Below, one piece after another: positions 1 to 11,160 of a stretch of 64,000 nt of DNA; within the stretch, counting starts at the first letter, position 1; every line of letters starts with the position of its first letter. The DNA lies in NCBI GenBank assembly GCA_963575645.1, contig OY754475.1, forward strand, positions 6,076,001 through 6,140,000, written 5' to 3'. The notes under the pieces were generated by a model. The model did no database searches. It worked only from the letters and a program-made list of their open reading frames with translations, and was not told the DNA's origin. The stretch comes from Xanthostigma xanthostigma. Taxonomy: Eukaryota > Arthropoda > Insecta > Raphidioptera > Raphidiidae. The position numbers and the translations under genes were made by a program.

Positions 1-282
1 CGGGTAATATGTTCATTAGACATTTTTGACTTGAAAACACCCCAGCAACACAGTCCCAGGCTATGGCAGTCATGTCGTTTTTACACAGTTATTATTGGGT
101 CACTTCTCTCACATTTTGAAAATTGGTCTCGATCCAAAAATAGACTCACAGATAAGCATTTTTTAAAAGCAACTATTTTAGATCAACTGACTTGAAAACG
201 TGTAAATTCATCAAACACTTAAAATTGAATCACAGGACTTCACCTACGCGCTATGCAAAAATAATGATTATGCAGCGATTAC

Positions 283-1972
283 CTTGACTTAACGATTCTT
301 CTGAGATACCGGAAGATAGCGACGTTTCACTGTCAAACGTTGACAGATTCAGTTTTGGGATGGTTGTTGGCGGTTCCGGTAATTTCTTCGTTTGATTATT
401 GATAATTGGTAAACTGGATTTTCTTCCACTAAACGGATTTAATTTCGTAAGACCGCTGTCTTTTTTAGTCGGTTGGTTTATTGATACGCGATTCGTTTCA
501 GACTTGTTGATCAGTTTAGCCGATGAACTTTCATTTTTACTACGTTTTCCCCAAGTAAAATAATTTTTGATTTTTGCTATCGGCAAACCAAGATCCGCAT
601 TTGGAGTTTTTACGTCTTGACTCGCTGTCTCGTTCTTTCGGGCAGTCGTGTTAAAATTCAGTTTTGCTGGTAATGGAGGCGGTGTCGTCGATACGTTTTG
701 ATAAAGTTTCTCATTTGGTTCTGTATCTTTCCAAGACGGATCTTCGTAAATTGGCTGGTCGTCTTCGTCGCTTTTGCTGTTATTTTGACGAGACAGATTT
801 TCGTATATCGGTTCATCGAATTCTTCTTCGTCACTAACAGCCTCATAAATATCTTCCACTTCTTCTTCATCTTCGGTTTCAATCGAATTGTTCATCCGAC
901 TCTGACCTTGACTTTTCATTGCATCTTTGTGTAAATTTGTTGGTACTTTACTTTTCTGCGAAATTGACGGCGGCTGTTTTTTGGAGAGTTCTTCTAATAC
1001 GGAACTGACATTGTGCAAGAATGATTTATTTAGAGGACATTGTTGCGGGAATTTATGTCTCTCGCTGTCAGCAATTTCCTCTCCTGATTCATCAGAGGAC
1101 CTGTGTCTTGATTTTTGATCGTACTTTAACTGAGTTTTGGTTTGCATTCTTGCATCATCTTTTCTGGTATTATTGATGTTTCGGCTTGATTTATTCAGAT
1201 GAGATTGATTTGACCTCGTATCAACAGCTTCATCTGAAGATGTATGTCTTGATCTTTGATTATATTTTATCTGTGTTTCGGCTTGACTTCTTACATTATT
1301 TTTGCTTCTATTGTTGCTGTTTGGACTTGGTTTATTCAGGCGACGTTTATCGGAGAATTGATTTGCTCTTTTCCTGTCAATTTCCTCGTCCGTTTCGTCA
1401 GAAGATGCATGTCTTGATCTTTGATTATATTTCATTTGTATTTCGGCTTGAAGTCTTGAGTTATTTTTGCTTCTATTACTGATGTTGATGTTCGAGTTTT
1501 TGGTTACACTTGTATTGCTTTTGTTTGGATTCCAGTTACTAAAATTTGGATTCGTACTATCGTTATTCGTTCTATTCAAACTTCTTGAAATAATATTTGC
1601 TTTATTGTTGATTGAGCTATTGCTTGTCTCCTTGCTACCAATTTTTGGTCTATCTACTGTGCGATTATCAATTTTGACTCCGGAAACATTTTTTGATCTT
1701 ATCGCGATAGTTTTCGGGGGTCTGTTATTTGAGTCAGTTCGGCCATTTATCTGTAACATTTCTGAATGTTTTAATTCATTTTTCTTCATATTCCCGTTCC
1801 GAATGACTAAATCATTCGGTTTTTCAGAAGACATCGTTCGTCTTGGAATCGAACTTTTTTTGACATATTTTTCAGGATTCTTTTTGACGTCTTCTATAAA
1901 GGTTATTAGTGCGTTTTTGCGGAATTTCGGTGAAAAATTTCTCCATGCCAGTAATTTTATTTCTGTCAGCTC
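283..1972 (-). CDS. Large coding exon of an unidentified SH2/SH3-docking, repeat-containing protein
   Basis: Seen: the frame opens exactly at a splice acceptor (T-rich tract then CAATAG, AG at 1973-1974; the next in-frame codon upstream is a TAG stop) and ends at a donor (CAAG|GTAATC, GT at 281-282). This gives 563 codons plus one base, phase 0 in and phase 1 out. An internal Met lies at codon 47 (1834), so the true start may be there or in an upstream exon. The product is Ser/Asn/Lys-rich and probably disordered. Counting from that Met, three tandem repeats lie near residues 119-150, 174-204 and 221-252, each with a core like KYNQRSRHxSSDE. An acidic patch (319-340) is followed by tyrosine motifs IYEAV (330), IYENL (344), IYEDP (363) and LYQNV (378), then PPPLPAKL (385-392). 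Known: pYxN is the Grb2 SH2 ligand and PxxP the SH3 ligand. Inferred: a cytoplasmic signalling adaptor or scaffold. The family was not recognised. Confidence 0.62.
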
Positions 1973-3170
1973 CTATTGACAAAAAACAATTAAAAACATT
2001 TTTTTTTTTGAAAACCAAAGTCTTGTGTAAGTAGTTGATTCTATTTTGAATTATTTTGCAACATATATTCTGTATCTTCTTTTTTTTTGTACAATTTTTA
2101 GACTTACCAAAAATTCTCTTCCAGTTATCTTCATTTTTTTGATTATTTCACAACAGTCTGACAATCCATTCTACAAAAATAACGTAATATTGCATTAATT
2201 TTTTGTATTTCACTTCTTTTTTTTAATAGGTACCTCTGTTAATAATAATGATAACCGATCACAGTCCCATCTGTCGAATTCTAACAGAATTGTTTGTTTT
2301 GACATTTTTTTTCAATGAATAGATACAATTGTTATCCAGCTTTAAAAAAGTCACCCGTAAATATTATGTTTACACCAAAAATTTAACACATTCAATGATT
2401 ATTTGAACGATTGTGTTTTAAACACTAGCCACTAATTTATTCCTTAAAACCGTGTTAACTGTATATTTCTTGTTTAGCTACTAATTAAGTTAACGTTGGA
2501 AAGCAGTAAAAAGTCCCATTAAAAAATTACCAGCACGTCCGAAAAAACTATTTTTTTATCAAATGATTGTGAATCACTGCACTGATAGTCATTTCCTTAC
2601 GTACAAAGCAGGGGCGTATTTAATTCGTTTTCATTATTAACATAGAAAAGAGGATCGGCAATTTTGTGTAAATGCGTAAATTTTTAGGGTGTCGTATTCA
2701 AAGGGTGTCTCTATTGTTGGTCACAGCCGTTTTAAAGCGCTACAATTAGTGTCCCAAACCTACATAAATATTTTTATTGGACTTGAATTTATTGACAAGG
2801 AAGTAAAAATGTTATGAGTAAAGTAATAAATATATTTTTTAATGTGAAATTTAAAGAAAGACCTCTGGATCAATAAATAAATTACACTGAATCTCCTGAC
2901 GTTATGGTACTCTTTGTATCATCTTCAAAGCATTCAATTCTGTCAATATATTTTTTTAATAAAGGTTTGTAAAAACATGATTTTAATAACCTCTATAGCT
3001 TTAAAGAATTTTTTTATTGTTACAATTATTTTTGGATTGATTTCTTCAGTTTCTTAAAAGGACTTCAGGATAATTCAAGGATTACAATAACACTATATTA
3101 AGTAAAGAATAACTAACAATATATTATTTTCTCTTTAATATGATAACGTAGTGATCTCAAAAATTTAAAC
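1973..3170. other. AT-rich intron or upstream flank of the large exon
   Basis: This lies immediately upstream of the exon acceptor on the minus strand. The acceptor-proximal part is T-rich on that strand, as expected of an intron. Near 2905-2945 there is a degenerate relative of the GATAC/GTATC motif repeat found at 17403-17647. Nothing else coding or repetitive was recognised. Confidence 0.5.
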
Positions 3171-3232
3171 CGTTTAAAATGTCTGACACCTCGAATATGT
3201 CGACATATTCGAGGTGTCAAACATTTTAAATG
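3171..3232. repeat. Near-perfect 62-bp palindrome
   Basis: Two 31-bp arms meet at GTCGAC with no loop. The arms read TTTAAAATGT, one mismatch region, then GACACCTCGAATATGTC, and are mirrored on the other side. No target duplication or protein is visible. It could be the fused ends of a small foldback element. Confidence 0.8.
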
Positions 3233-4199
3233 ATCCATGTTATTTGTCAGAGAACATTATTTTACCGTTTTGGTTACAGTTTTTAAGCTATCCAATTAAA
3301 AAAACAAACAGTATCATGTAAATTTTTTACATGTCGTCAAAACGACATCTTTCGGAAAACGCCCCAAAATCAAAAAAAGTCATAGAGGAAATAGGTGTCA
3401 GACGAGGCCTAATGAAGCCATATACAAAGTTTGGGGAGAGTATTAGTCAGTAAAATTTTTGCCGACGGACACTCTGAATAAGTAACCAACAAAATAAATT
3501 TCTAAAAAAAAAAAAATACACCTCTGCCAACCGCATCATATTAATATGTTATACAAAGATATATGAAGCCAGTTTAATCAAAGCAATGATTTCATATTGC
3601 ACAAACTAATATAATATTTGTTTGATTCACCACAGCGCAATTTGAGTTGCACCGGGACGACCACATGTACGTCACCAAAAGGCGTGTAACACAGTCTAAT
3701 TTGTTTTTAAGTTATATACTTCTTTCGGCGCTTTTACGACGCGTGCCCGCACTGTAACACAGATCTGTTGGAGTTGCTTGCAGAAAAAGGCTATCGACAG
3801 AACAGAGACTACCAACAGAATAGAGGTGTGTGTTCTGTGTGGCAGACTTTCTTGCGTTCGGGCGCTGTTCTGCGCTCCGAAGCAGCACATAGAACGTCAT
3901 CATCGAATATCCTCGGCGTGCACCGCGCAACTCCTGACCCACAAGTTATAGCGTATTATTTAGATCGGCTTTGAGCTGCATTTACCGTCAGCACATTCGT
4001 ACAAATAATCACCGTCGCGTGCTTACAAGTGTTCACTGAATCCATCTCATTCAGTCAACACAATTGACGACTTTGACTCCGCGGTACGTTTGTTGGCTTG
4101 TGGCAGTAGTGATTAGTGTTACAGTGTATGTTGTTGTTTTAAAACAGTTTGTAATTGAAACGTCAAAACATGAATGTGATTCATACTTTTATTATGGGT
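3233..4199. other. Non-repetitive stretch, GC-richer between 3650 and 4100
   Basis: The segment 3650-4100 is clearly richer in G+C and CpG than its surroundings and has short open frames on both strands (for example 3768-3974 plus and 3696-3890 minus). None resembles a known family. It lies upstream of the large minus-strand exon, so a promoter or 5' exon is possible but unsupported. Confidence 0.25.
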
Positions 4200-4354
4200 A
4201 GTATTTAAACGAGTGACTGTAAATTACAATTTTGGGTGACAAAAATAATCAATTTGGGTTACTGTATTACTAAGTGAGCGACTGACTGCGCGTGACGAGA
4301 AAATAATAGTTGAGTGACTAAATTATTAAGTGAGCGACTAAATTACTAAGTTGT

Positions 4355-4467
4355 TAATAGTTAATTGTTTGAATAGAACTGCGTTTTCTAAAAAATATAT
4401 ATTTAATTGACTGTCAATTAAATATACATTTTTTAGAAAACGCAGTTCTATTCAAACAATTAACTAT
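4355..4467. repeat. Long hairpin, about 53-bp arms
   Basis: The left arm, TAATAGTTAATTGTTTGAAT onward, is mirrored almost perfectly by the right arm ending CAATTAACTATT. The centre is near TTGACTGTCAA at 4408-4418. It forms the core of the surrounding foldback. Confidence 0.85.
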
Positions 4468-4469
4468 TT

Positions 4470-4695
4470 AATTCGCATACTCCGTTATCGTTCACCCCGG
4501 AATTGCTTTTTTTTAAAAACTCCACATTTGCCCCTTCCCGTTTCACTGCGAGACAATTCGCATACCCCTTTATCGTTCACCTCGGAATTACAATTCGCAT
4601 ACCCGTTTATCGTTCACCCCGGAATTATTTTTTTAAAAACTCCACCTTTGCCCCATCGCGTTTCACTGCGAGACAATTCGCATACCCCTTTATCA
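4470..4695. repeat. Tandem repeat, about 121-bp higher-order unit
   Basis: AATTCGCATACCCNTTTATC followed by GTTCACCYCGGAATT occurs at about 4470, 4556 and 4591, and partially at 4676. Two longer spacers containing TTTAAAAACTCCAC and GTTTCACTGCGAGAC lie between them. The short open frames here are products of the repeat. Confidence 0.75.
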
Positions 4696-4925
4696 AAAAA
4701 AGCGGTGGTTTTCAATATTCATGAAAATGTGAGTTTTAAGTTGTAGTCTCAAAGTGAAAAAAAAATTAAAAGGTAAGAACAAAAGAAGATATCTGCTTCA
4801 AAATTACCCAAGGCATTCTAGTCGCTCCCTTAGTAATTTAGTCACCCAACTATTATTTTAATATCTCAAGTTATTAAAACAGTCTCTCATCATCAGTCAC
4901 CAAATTTTTTTTTATTCGACCGTTT

Positions 4926-5299
4926 TATAATTCCCCTTTTATTATTAGCGTTGGGAGGTACCTCCGGTTCAGCCTGCCGATCACCCATTTAATTCAAAAG
5001 TCATTTTGTTGTACAGTCGATATTTAAACATCGGTTATTGTGTTGGACATCAACTAACGCGAAAACTAATTTTGCAGCACACGCTAATGCATCGAATGCA
5101 TTAAAGCCGTGGCAATAAAGCTTTTAAAACAATTTGTGAACTTAATTGAAATGACATGTCGAAAAACATAGTCGCCTGTTGAACTGATTAAAAGCCGTGA
5201 ATAAAACGGTTTCGAAGGTAGCGTGTCTCATCCCTGGCTGTGATTTTTTTCAACTGATGACGTGCTCTTTTCGACCGTATCAACGATATCTGTACAACA
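4926..5299. other. No feature recognised
   Basis: Ordinary AT-rich sequence without recognisable coding content, inverted repeat or dispersed repeat. Confidence 0.4.
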
Positions 5300-5859
5300 A
5301 ATGTGTAAACTCTATATAGCGACACTCAAGGGACTGTGCACTTTGTGGCGTTATTGAGAGTTGTCGTTATATGGAGAGAAGAAATGATCCATTAATGTTT
5401 TTTTACTATAATATATATTTAATCTAAAGCGTGTTCTAACATCACTTATCTTTTCTTCCGCCTCTATTGCGCGTACTAATAAAACTTTTTCGTCAATAAA
5501 CAAAGATTTTCTTTTACTCGCCATGTTCACAGTTTGTAAGTTTGTGGGCAACTAAGAATATGACAACTTATCGATAAGCAGCTGAGCTAAACATATATGA
5601 AAGATAATCCCAACAAACAAAGGAACGAATTTCTTAGAATCTTCGGTACGCATGATGCCGACAACAAAGCAACAAAATAACAAACAAGTACTGTTTATTG
5701 CTTAATGATGACGTATTGTTGTTATTATTTAGAGTGGGTGAGTCATTGTTTAGAGTGTGTAGTATCATTGTATGAGCAACAAGGTAAACCAACTAAAGTA
5801 ATTTCGACGTTTTAAAGAGTTTGTCGATATATCGAGTGACGTTAAATGGAGTTACACTG
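5300..5859 (-). mobile_element. pogo/Tigger-type DNA transposon remnant
   Basis: The two ends form imperfect inverted repeats. The right end, read on the minus strand, begins CAGTGTAACTCCATTTAACG; the left end begins ATGTGTAAACTCTATATAGC. A TA follows the right end at 5860-5861, as expected for the TA target of this superfamily. The element is about 560 bp and keeps only the N-terminal DNA-binding part of its transposase. Confidence 0.65.
5351..5551 (-). pseudogene. N-terminal CENP-B/pogo helix-turn-helix fragment of a Tigger-like transposase
   Basis: The frame contains MASKRKSLFIDEKVLLVRAI followed by EAEEKISDVRTRFRL. This matches the start of CENPB_N-type HTH domains of pogo/Tigger transposases, usually MASKRKxLSIxxKxxLI...GxKKSDVCRRFGL. 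Only about 57 recognisable residues remain of a protein normally near 400-600 residues; the DDE catalytic domain is absent. It lies inside the element bounded by pogo-like ends, which supports the call. It is a decayed non-autonomous copy. Confidence 0.7.
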
Positions 5860-6316
5860 TATTCTCACAAAAAAATGTCCAATCACTGCTAGAATTATTG
5901 GGTAGATTGGGTATTTTTCTATGAGAATATATCGGAGCGAGTTAGATAATTAAAATATTCTTCAAATGATACACATTTTTATATTTTGCTGCGAGAAAAT
6001 TATAATTCTGGTTTAATATGAATATCAGACGGAAACACAACTTCCGTTATTCGCTCGACTACAGTTAAATGTGTTTCTTGTTAAATACAGTGGAACTTCA
6101 ATAAAATAATTTGTCGTTTAATATTCTACGATTCAATCCCTATGATTCGGATTTGAATCCATAATTTTATGGCGTTTTGGCTACTTGGCTTCGATAGGGT
6201 CAACTTTGGAAGTAAGTATTGATAAACAATATGTTGTGTTCTATGTGCGTTAAATAATATAATTGAATTTTAAAGGGTAATCTAGGACTACTTAGTGCAT
6301 TTAATTAATTATAGTA
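5860..6316. other. Intergenic stretch with one pogo-like end
   Basis: Near 6090, ACAGTGGAACTTCAATAAAA resembles a lone pogo-type terminal repeat, but no partner end was found. Nothing else was recognised. Confidence 0.3.
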
Positions 6317-6752
6317 TATTGTGCGACTAGTGAGAGAAGGAGAAGATTCCATGAGCGTGAAATTTGGCGCACGAGCGTAGCGAGTGCGGTAACACGCGAG
6401 TGGAATATTCTCCTTCGATCAATGGTCGCACATAATACTTTATTCAACTAGCACGAGTAATATGTAATCGGGGCCCTGATGAAAGAGGGAAAAATAATAA
6501 ATCACTTCATTGATTGACGTACCCACCGCCCTCGATGCACACAAGATGGCTCTGACTTTCGCTGAATTGCGATGCTGTTTTCATATATACAAATCGCTAC
6601 CGGGTTCCTATTGGTCCAGAAACTATGCAGTAATAAATTATCGTACAGTTTCGGCTCATTATTAGCACTCTACGCGTCAACATGAAGTAATTTATTATTT
6701 CTCTCGAATTTAGCAGGGCCCCGAAATTATATGTTACTCACGCGTGTTGAAT
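6317..6752 (+). mobile_element. Complex inverted-repeat MITE, family A, copy 1
   Basis: An outer palindromic block (GTGCGACTAGTGAGAGAAGG mirrored by CTTCGATCAATGGTCGCAC) is followed by a second, inner pair of about 70-bp inverted repeats containing TTTATTCAAC and CGGGGCCCTG. The same architecture occurs at 12882-13334 (minus) and 14037-14524 (plus). There is no coding capacity. The middle contains a CCTATTGGTCCAGAAA motif that is duplicated in the other copies. Confidence 0.75.
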
Positions 6753-6757
6753 AAACA

Positions 6758-7636
6758 ATGTTACACATAATTGACGACTCATTTTTTTATGAATGAACTT
6801 ACTAAAACTATAGATAATTTGTGAAATCCAGTTTAAAAAAAGAAAAATTTCGGAAAATGTTACGCATTTTATATGAAGACTCGCATAATCACTGATCTAG
6901 ACAATTGGTTAAGTTAATGTGTCGGAAAATCCATATGTGTTTGTCTCTGTCTGTTTCTCGCTTATTCTCTCTATCTTTGTGAAACAATTTACGCTCATTT
7001 GTTACAATTACTTGCCTACGTATATATTTGGTTGCGATGTCGAGAAGTTAGGAGTTATTATGTCTGGCAGACTGCGCAATATATTCTACTGTCATAAAGG
7101 CGTATCTATGGCTGGCGTTTATAACCTCAAAACGCATGTGTTCTTTGAAACGCCATTTTGTTTTTTGCTTTGGGATCCATCCTGTCGCTGGGAGCGCTGC
7201 AGCCTTTTATTATGCCAACTCCAAATCTCTTACGTCACATTCCAGTCTCTCTGCAGACGGTAATGACGTCACAGTCATGCGCCATCTTACAAAATGGCGT
7301 CGCTTTATGTGTTTCTTCTCAAGTACGTGTTCATTGAAAACCCTGTATATATACGAGCGTTATTTAAAGCAAAAGTTCACATCATTTGACTACTGATCGC
7401 TATTGAATCGACTTCGAAACAATTTGCGGCATTAAAATGCGGTGTGCGGAGGCGTTGTTCAACTTAAAATACGGCCATTTAAATTGAAATACTGTAATGT
7501 CCTACAATTACATTCGAACGCACGGCATTTTACCTTTCCCAGCGTAATTTAGTATGAACTTTTCTAATGTTTCCGTAAATATACTGCTTTAAACGTCTAT
7601 CGATTTAGTAATCATCAATATTAAAATATATAAAAT
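6758..7636. other. No feature recognised
   Basis: Contains short open frames such as 6919-7263 plus, which match nothing recognisable. There are patches of moderate GC content around 7130-7300, with no repeat structure I can support. Confidence 0.35.
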
Positions 7637-8076
7637 GACCGAGCGGGGTGGCGTAGCGGTGAGAGCACTAGACTCGCATTCAGGAGGTACTGGGTTCGAA
7701 TCCCGGTGGGAGCAGATGTGACTAGGACTTTTTCCTACTGCTACTGTCTCTCGCCGAGAAACGGTATTTCCTGTACCGGCGATCTTGTTGAGGTTTTCCA
7801 TGGTTTCCATCAACAATTCCAGATAAATATCGAGATGGTTCCTTATTCAAGGCCATGGCCGATTACCTGTCAAACTCCTATGCTCAAAATTTACCTACCT
7901 TGTCCTAATTTCCTAAAAATTCCTTCATTCGCCCATTGCTATTAATTAAGTTGAAGATTAAAAATTGTAGAAAATAAGTGGTAAAAAAATAGTAATGGTG
8001 CGAATGGCGTCTGTTATGACATAAAGTCGAAAAACGGACGTTAAACGCATTATTATTATTATTATTATTATTATTA
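7637..8076 (+). mobile_element. tRNA-derived SINE, full-length
   Basis: The head is a tRNA-like promoter: box A near TGGCGTAGCGG and box B GGTTCGAATCC. A conserved body follows (TATCGAGATGGTTCC, AAGGCCATGGCCGATTACC), then a 3' part GACATAAAGTCGAAAAACGG and an (ATT)n tail at 8050-8076. The layout matches the widespread arthropod SINEs that carry the GGCCxxGGCCG core. A 5'-truncated relative lies at 45974-46309. Confidence 0.9.
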
Positions 8077-8464
8077 AAAAAACCCGACCAAAGTCGGGCC
8101 GGGCTGTCAGCATAAAAATTCAGTAAACCTCCTGCTTTCCGCGGTTTCAGGCAATATTTCAGCCATATATGAAATATTCAAGGAAAACTGAATTTCGAGT
8201 CTGTTATAGTCCGTTAAATTTAGACATGAAAATGATTCTGAGAGAAAATATATGTTTTTCGCGTAAATCTCAAGAAGAAAATTGCTTCTAGCGAACAGTA
8301 TAGAGCCAAAACGAAAGTACCAAACATTAGTTTACTACTAATATAAGGCATGTTGACGACTTTGTATCTTAGAACATTTACTTGTGGAATAGGAATAAAT
8401 ATAGTTTGTAAAGTAAGTCAGGCAAAAAGATGTTGGTCGATACTTAGTGCTTGCTTGTGTACAC
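8077..8464. other. No feature recognised
   Basis: Starts with a short hairpin (CCCGACCAAAGTCGGG at about 8083-8098), then AT-rich sequence with nothing assignable. Confidence 0.4.
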
Positions 8465-8791
8465 TAGAGCTGTAACAAACCGTATGTATTCGTTACTGAG
8501 TAACGGGTACATCGTCTGACTCGAAGTAACGAATCGTTACTGACAAATTCATTTCGTTACTTGCATCAATTCGACTCGTTTGATGCGGTTATACGTTATA
8601 TGAACGAATTCATACCGTATCACGTATGCGACGCGCCTCAATGCGATGGTACATGCTTGATGCTGTTAGTACACGATTGTATGTCGTATGAAAAGTAACG
8701 AGTAACGTAACGATACGAAAGTAACGGGTACTGGTTCTTTAAGTAACGAATACATACGGGTACATAATTTCTCGTTACTTTTACAGCTCTA
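8465..8791. mobile_element. hAT-like MITE
   Basis: Perfect 11-bp terminal inverted repeats, TAGAGCTGTAA and TTACAGCTCTA, flank 327 bp rich in GTAACG motifs. TAGAG-type ends are typical of hAT elements. The flanking 8-mers differ (gtgtacac and acggtaaa), so no target duplication supports it. Confidence 0.7.
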
Positions 8792-9044
8792 ACGGTAAAT
8801 GTTCTTAGGCTTTGTGTATACCTGTGCCATGCCTTGCATATATTATGAACTTACGTTGTTCCCTGCGGTTATACATTATTAATATGTTGCGTTTGTGTTA
8901 TTACATTGAGTTTACCGTATATTATTATTTAATTAATTGAATCTGCTTAAAATTTGACTGAATTAGCGGTATTCGTCACGGCGTACTGCACTCGGGTCTT
9001 AACCTATCGGCACGTGATTTTTGGTCATTACGCTATCTTGCGAC

Positions 9045-9806
9045 TAGAGAATACAATCCCGGGATCCCGAATCTCGAGATCCCGGGATCCCGGCCGTTTT
9101 CTGGCCCCGAAAATCCCGTAATCGTACTTGGCTAATCTCGGGATTGCCACAAACAGATCTAAAGCTTGTATTCCGTAATCCGTCGCGCCTTTACAATTAC
9201 CTTGTCTAGATTATATTAATATTATTTATTACATAACGACAAAAACAATCTTTAAATACGCAGTACGATACGTAAGAATATGAAATCTCCAGATCCTGAA
9301 GTACGTACAAAATGAATCGGGGTTGGCAAATAGTATTAGACGTGAAATAAGCCTGTTTGAAAATGGAGGAGTTCGTGGATATCTCTTAGAAACAGCATAA
9401 TATAAGTTCTATTGTCTATTCCTCCAATCAGGGTAGAGCCTGAGCGAGCGTTTTCAGCTGCTGCTGCTTATGTTAAACTACGAAGCAAGCTTGTAAGTCA
9501 AACATTGGATGCTTTGATATTTCTGCGATTGTATTTTCGAAATTCTAAATAGTTTTTTTGTGTTGTCTTTTTGATTTCTTGCAAAAGTAAAGTTTTTTTT
9601 TGGTTTTGTCTATTTTCTTTTCTTACTATATTGTGATTTGTGTTGTGCAACGATATTAAAAACATTTTTTAAGTAATTACTCAAGTTTTTTTTTTTCATT
9701 TCAGCCCAATTAGAAACCACATAGTCTAATCCCGGGATAGCCCCGGGATTACTATATAATCCCGTAATCCCGGAATTGAAAAACATGCTCGGGATTGTAT
9801 TCTCTA
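9045..9806 (+). mobile_element. Non-autonomous hAT transposon with transposase remnant
   Basis: Inverted ends read TAGAGAATACAATCCCG at both termini. Eight-base flanks CTTGCGAC (9037-9044) and CTTGTGAC (9807-9814) match at 7 of 8 positions, the hAT hallmark. The sub-terminal regions are packed with CCCGGGATCCCG-type repeats. A C-terminal transposase fragment lies inside. Confidence 0.88.
9405..9552 (+). pseudogene. hAT transposase C-terminal dimerisation fragment
   Basis: From 9406 to a TAG at 9550-9552 the frame reads LSIPPIRVEPERAFSAAAAY, then VKLRSKLVSQTLDALIFLRL and YFRNSK. This is the classic hAT dimerisation signature (usually PSSVxSERAFSxAG...LRSRLxxxxLDALxFLRxYF). A TAA stop lies just upstream in this frame. 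Only about 49 residues of a protein normally over 500 remain. The fragment is on the same strand as, and inside, the hAT element with matching ends and target duplication. Confidence 0.85.
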
Positions 9807-9814
9807 CTTGTGAC

Positions 9815-10386
9815 TAAAATCGCAAGTAGACATGGTTCGTGTTGCACAACGCCTTTGACTGGACTGCTCGAATCAGCTTATGTCACGACAGTTCACTGTT
9901 GGAAATTAATATGTAATATTAATTTCACATGAAAATGTAATTTTGAATTTTAATATAGAGAGACGAATCGGTTATATAAGGTTGCTGATTGACTGTGCTT
10001 TAATAAAAAAAATATGCGGGAACGAAGAAAGCTTGTCTGGATGCAGATTGCAGTGCTATCAGCCAATAAGAAACGTTTTTTATTTAAAAATGATGAACTG
10101 TGAGCTAATAAAACTGAAGCAGTCGCTTTTTTTTCATTTCTTTTATTGATAGAGATGCAGTTGGAAAATTGTTCGCTGAGTAAATTTCTCCACGTTGTAG
10201 TAGAAATGTTTTCAGATTTTCTCTTTTATAATTTTTTAAATCCTTTTTTCATTTATTCTACAACTTTCCGCGTACTGTTTGATAGCAGAGGTTCCAAAAC
10301 ATGAAGTTATTGTGAAGCCGAAAAATACGAACACGTGATCCGCAGGGCCGTACCGTCAATGGGGCAAGCGAGGTGGGGCCCCGGGG
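9815..10386. other. No gene recognised; edge of a second repeat
   Basis: Mostly AT-rich. Positions 10347-10386 (CCGTACCGTCAATGGGGCAA and a GGGGCCCCGGGG block) are related to 53505-53580, marking a dispersed repeat into which the next element inserted. Confidence 0.4.
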
Positions 10387-10905
10387 CTCTTGTTAACGAC
10401 CGTTTTAGTCAACGGGTAACTGGCCGACGCGAAACGGTTACCTTTGTACACGATCCGCATATACGTGAGCGCGTCCTGTGTTATCGATATCAGTTCTATA
10501 CTTGAAGGGCGAAGAAGTGCAAGTATGTTATGTCTTGCTTGTTTATTTTTGTAATTTTCTAGTCTTGTCCCAACACTGGCCTATTATAAACAAGGCTAAT
10601 TACTAAATCCATATCAATATCAATTTTAAACTCCATATTCACAATGAGCAGAACAAGGTAGGTATAGGTAAGAACGTGCGCGCACATCTGTCGTCGTCAA
10701 CAGACTTCTATGAAATGACGTGGTCCACTGCATCGAACCGACCGCCGTCGCGCCGACGGGCAACGTGCGGGTATCCGTTGAATTTTGTTGCAACGGTTAC
10801 ATACCCGTCGCGTTAACAAGCACCCGCACTAACCTATTGAACACTGCGCGTCGGCCCGTCGCCCGTCATAAAAATCGGGCCGTTATCCGTTATCGTTAAC
10901 AAGAG
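10387..10905. mobile_element. Terminal-inverted-repeat MITE, superfamily uncertain
   Basis: Ends CTCTTGTTAACGA and TCGTTAACAAGAG are inverted over 12-13 bp. The interior is rich in CGGGT and GCCGACGCG motifs. The element interrupts a repeat whose other part resumes at 10906 (GCCTAAGCC). A GGC may be duplicated at the edges, but this is too short to assign a superfamily. Confidence 0.55.
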
Positions 10906-11096
10906 GCCTAAGCCGTTCTAAAATGGTAGATTTGAAAGTGTTTAAAATGAACGTAAATGTTACGGTGTCGCTGTTTTAACATTTTTACGCTACGTTAAGG
11001 GTTGTTTATAAATAGTTAATATTCCCATCTGTTGCAGAGATTATATCTAAATATTTTCTTTATTAAACGCTTTATATTAGTTTGGGTTGTAACTAA

Positions 11097-11142
11097 CTAT
11101 GTATGTATGTATGTATGTATTATGTATGTATGTATGCATGTA
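11097..11142. repeat. (ATGT)n microsatellite
   Basis: About eleven GTAT units with one interruption and a GCAT variant near the end. It directly precedes the tandem duplication at 11161. Confidence 0.9.
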
Positions 11143-11160
11143 ACGGAATCTTTGAGCATA

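Larger units (their letters stand above)
4200..4925. mobile_element. Composite foldback element with inverted subrepeats
   Basis: The left part (about 4290-4350) carries repeated GAGTGACTAAATTA/TTACTAAG units. The right part (about 4811-4860) carries their reverse complement, including TTAGTAATTTAGTCACCCAA. Between them sit a long hairpin and a tandem repeat, listed separately. The outer limits are approximate and no transposase is present. Confidence 0.5.

Noticed and set aside
7589-7816. Minus-strand open frame of 75 codons
   Set aside because: It is the antisense of the SINE tRNA head and body.
10387-10905. hAT assignment for the CTCTTGTTAACGA element
   Set aside because: The flanking 8-mers do not match, so the superfamily was left open.
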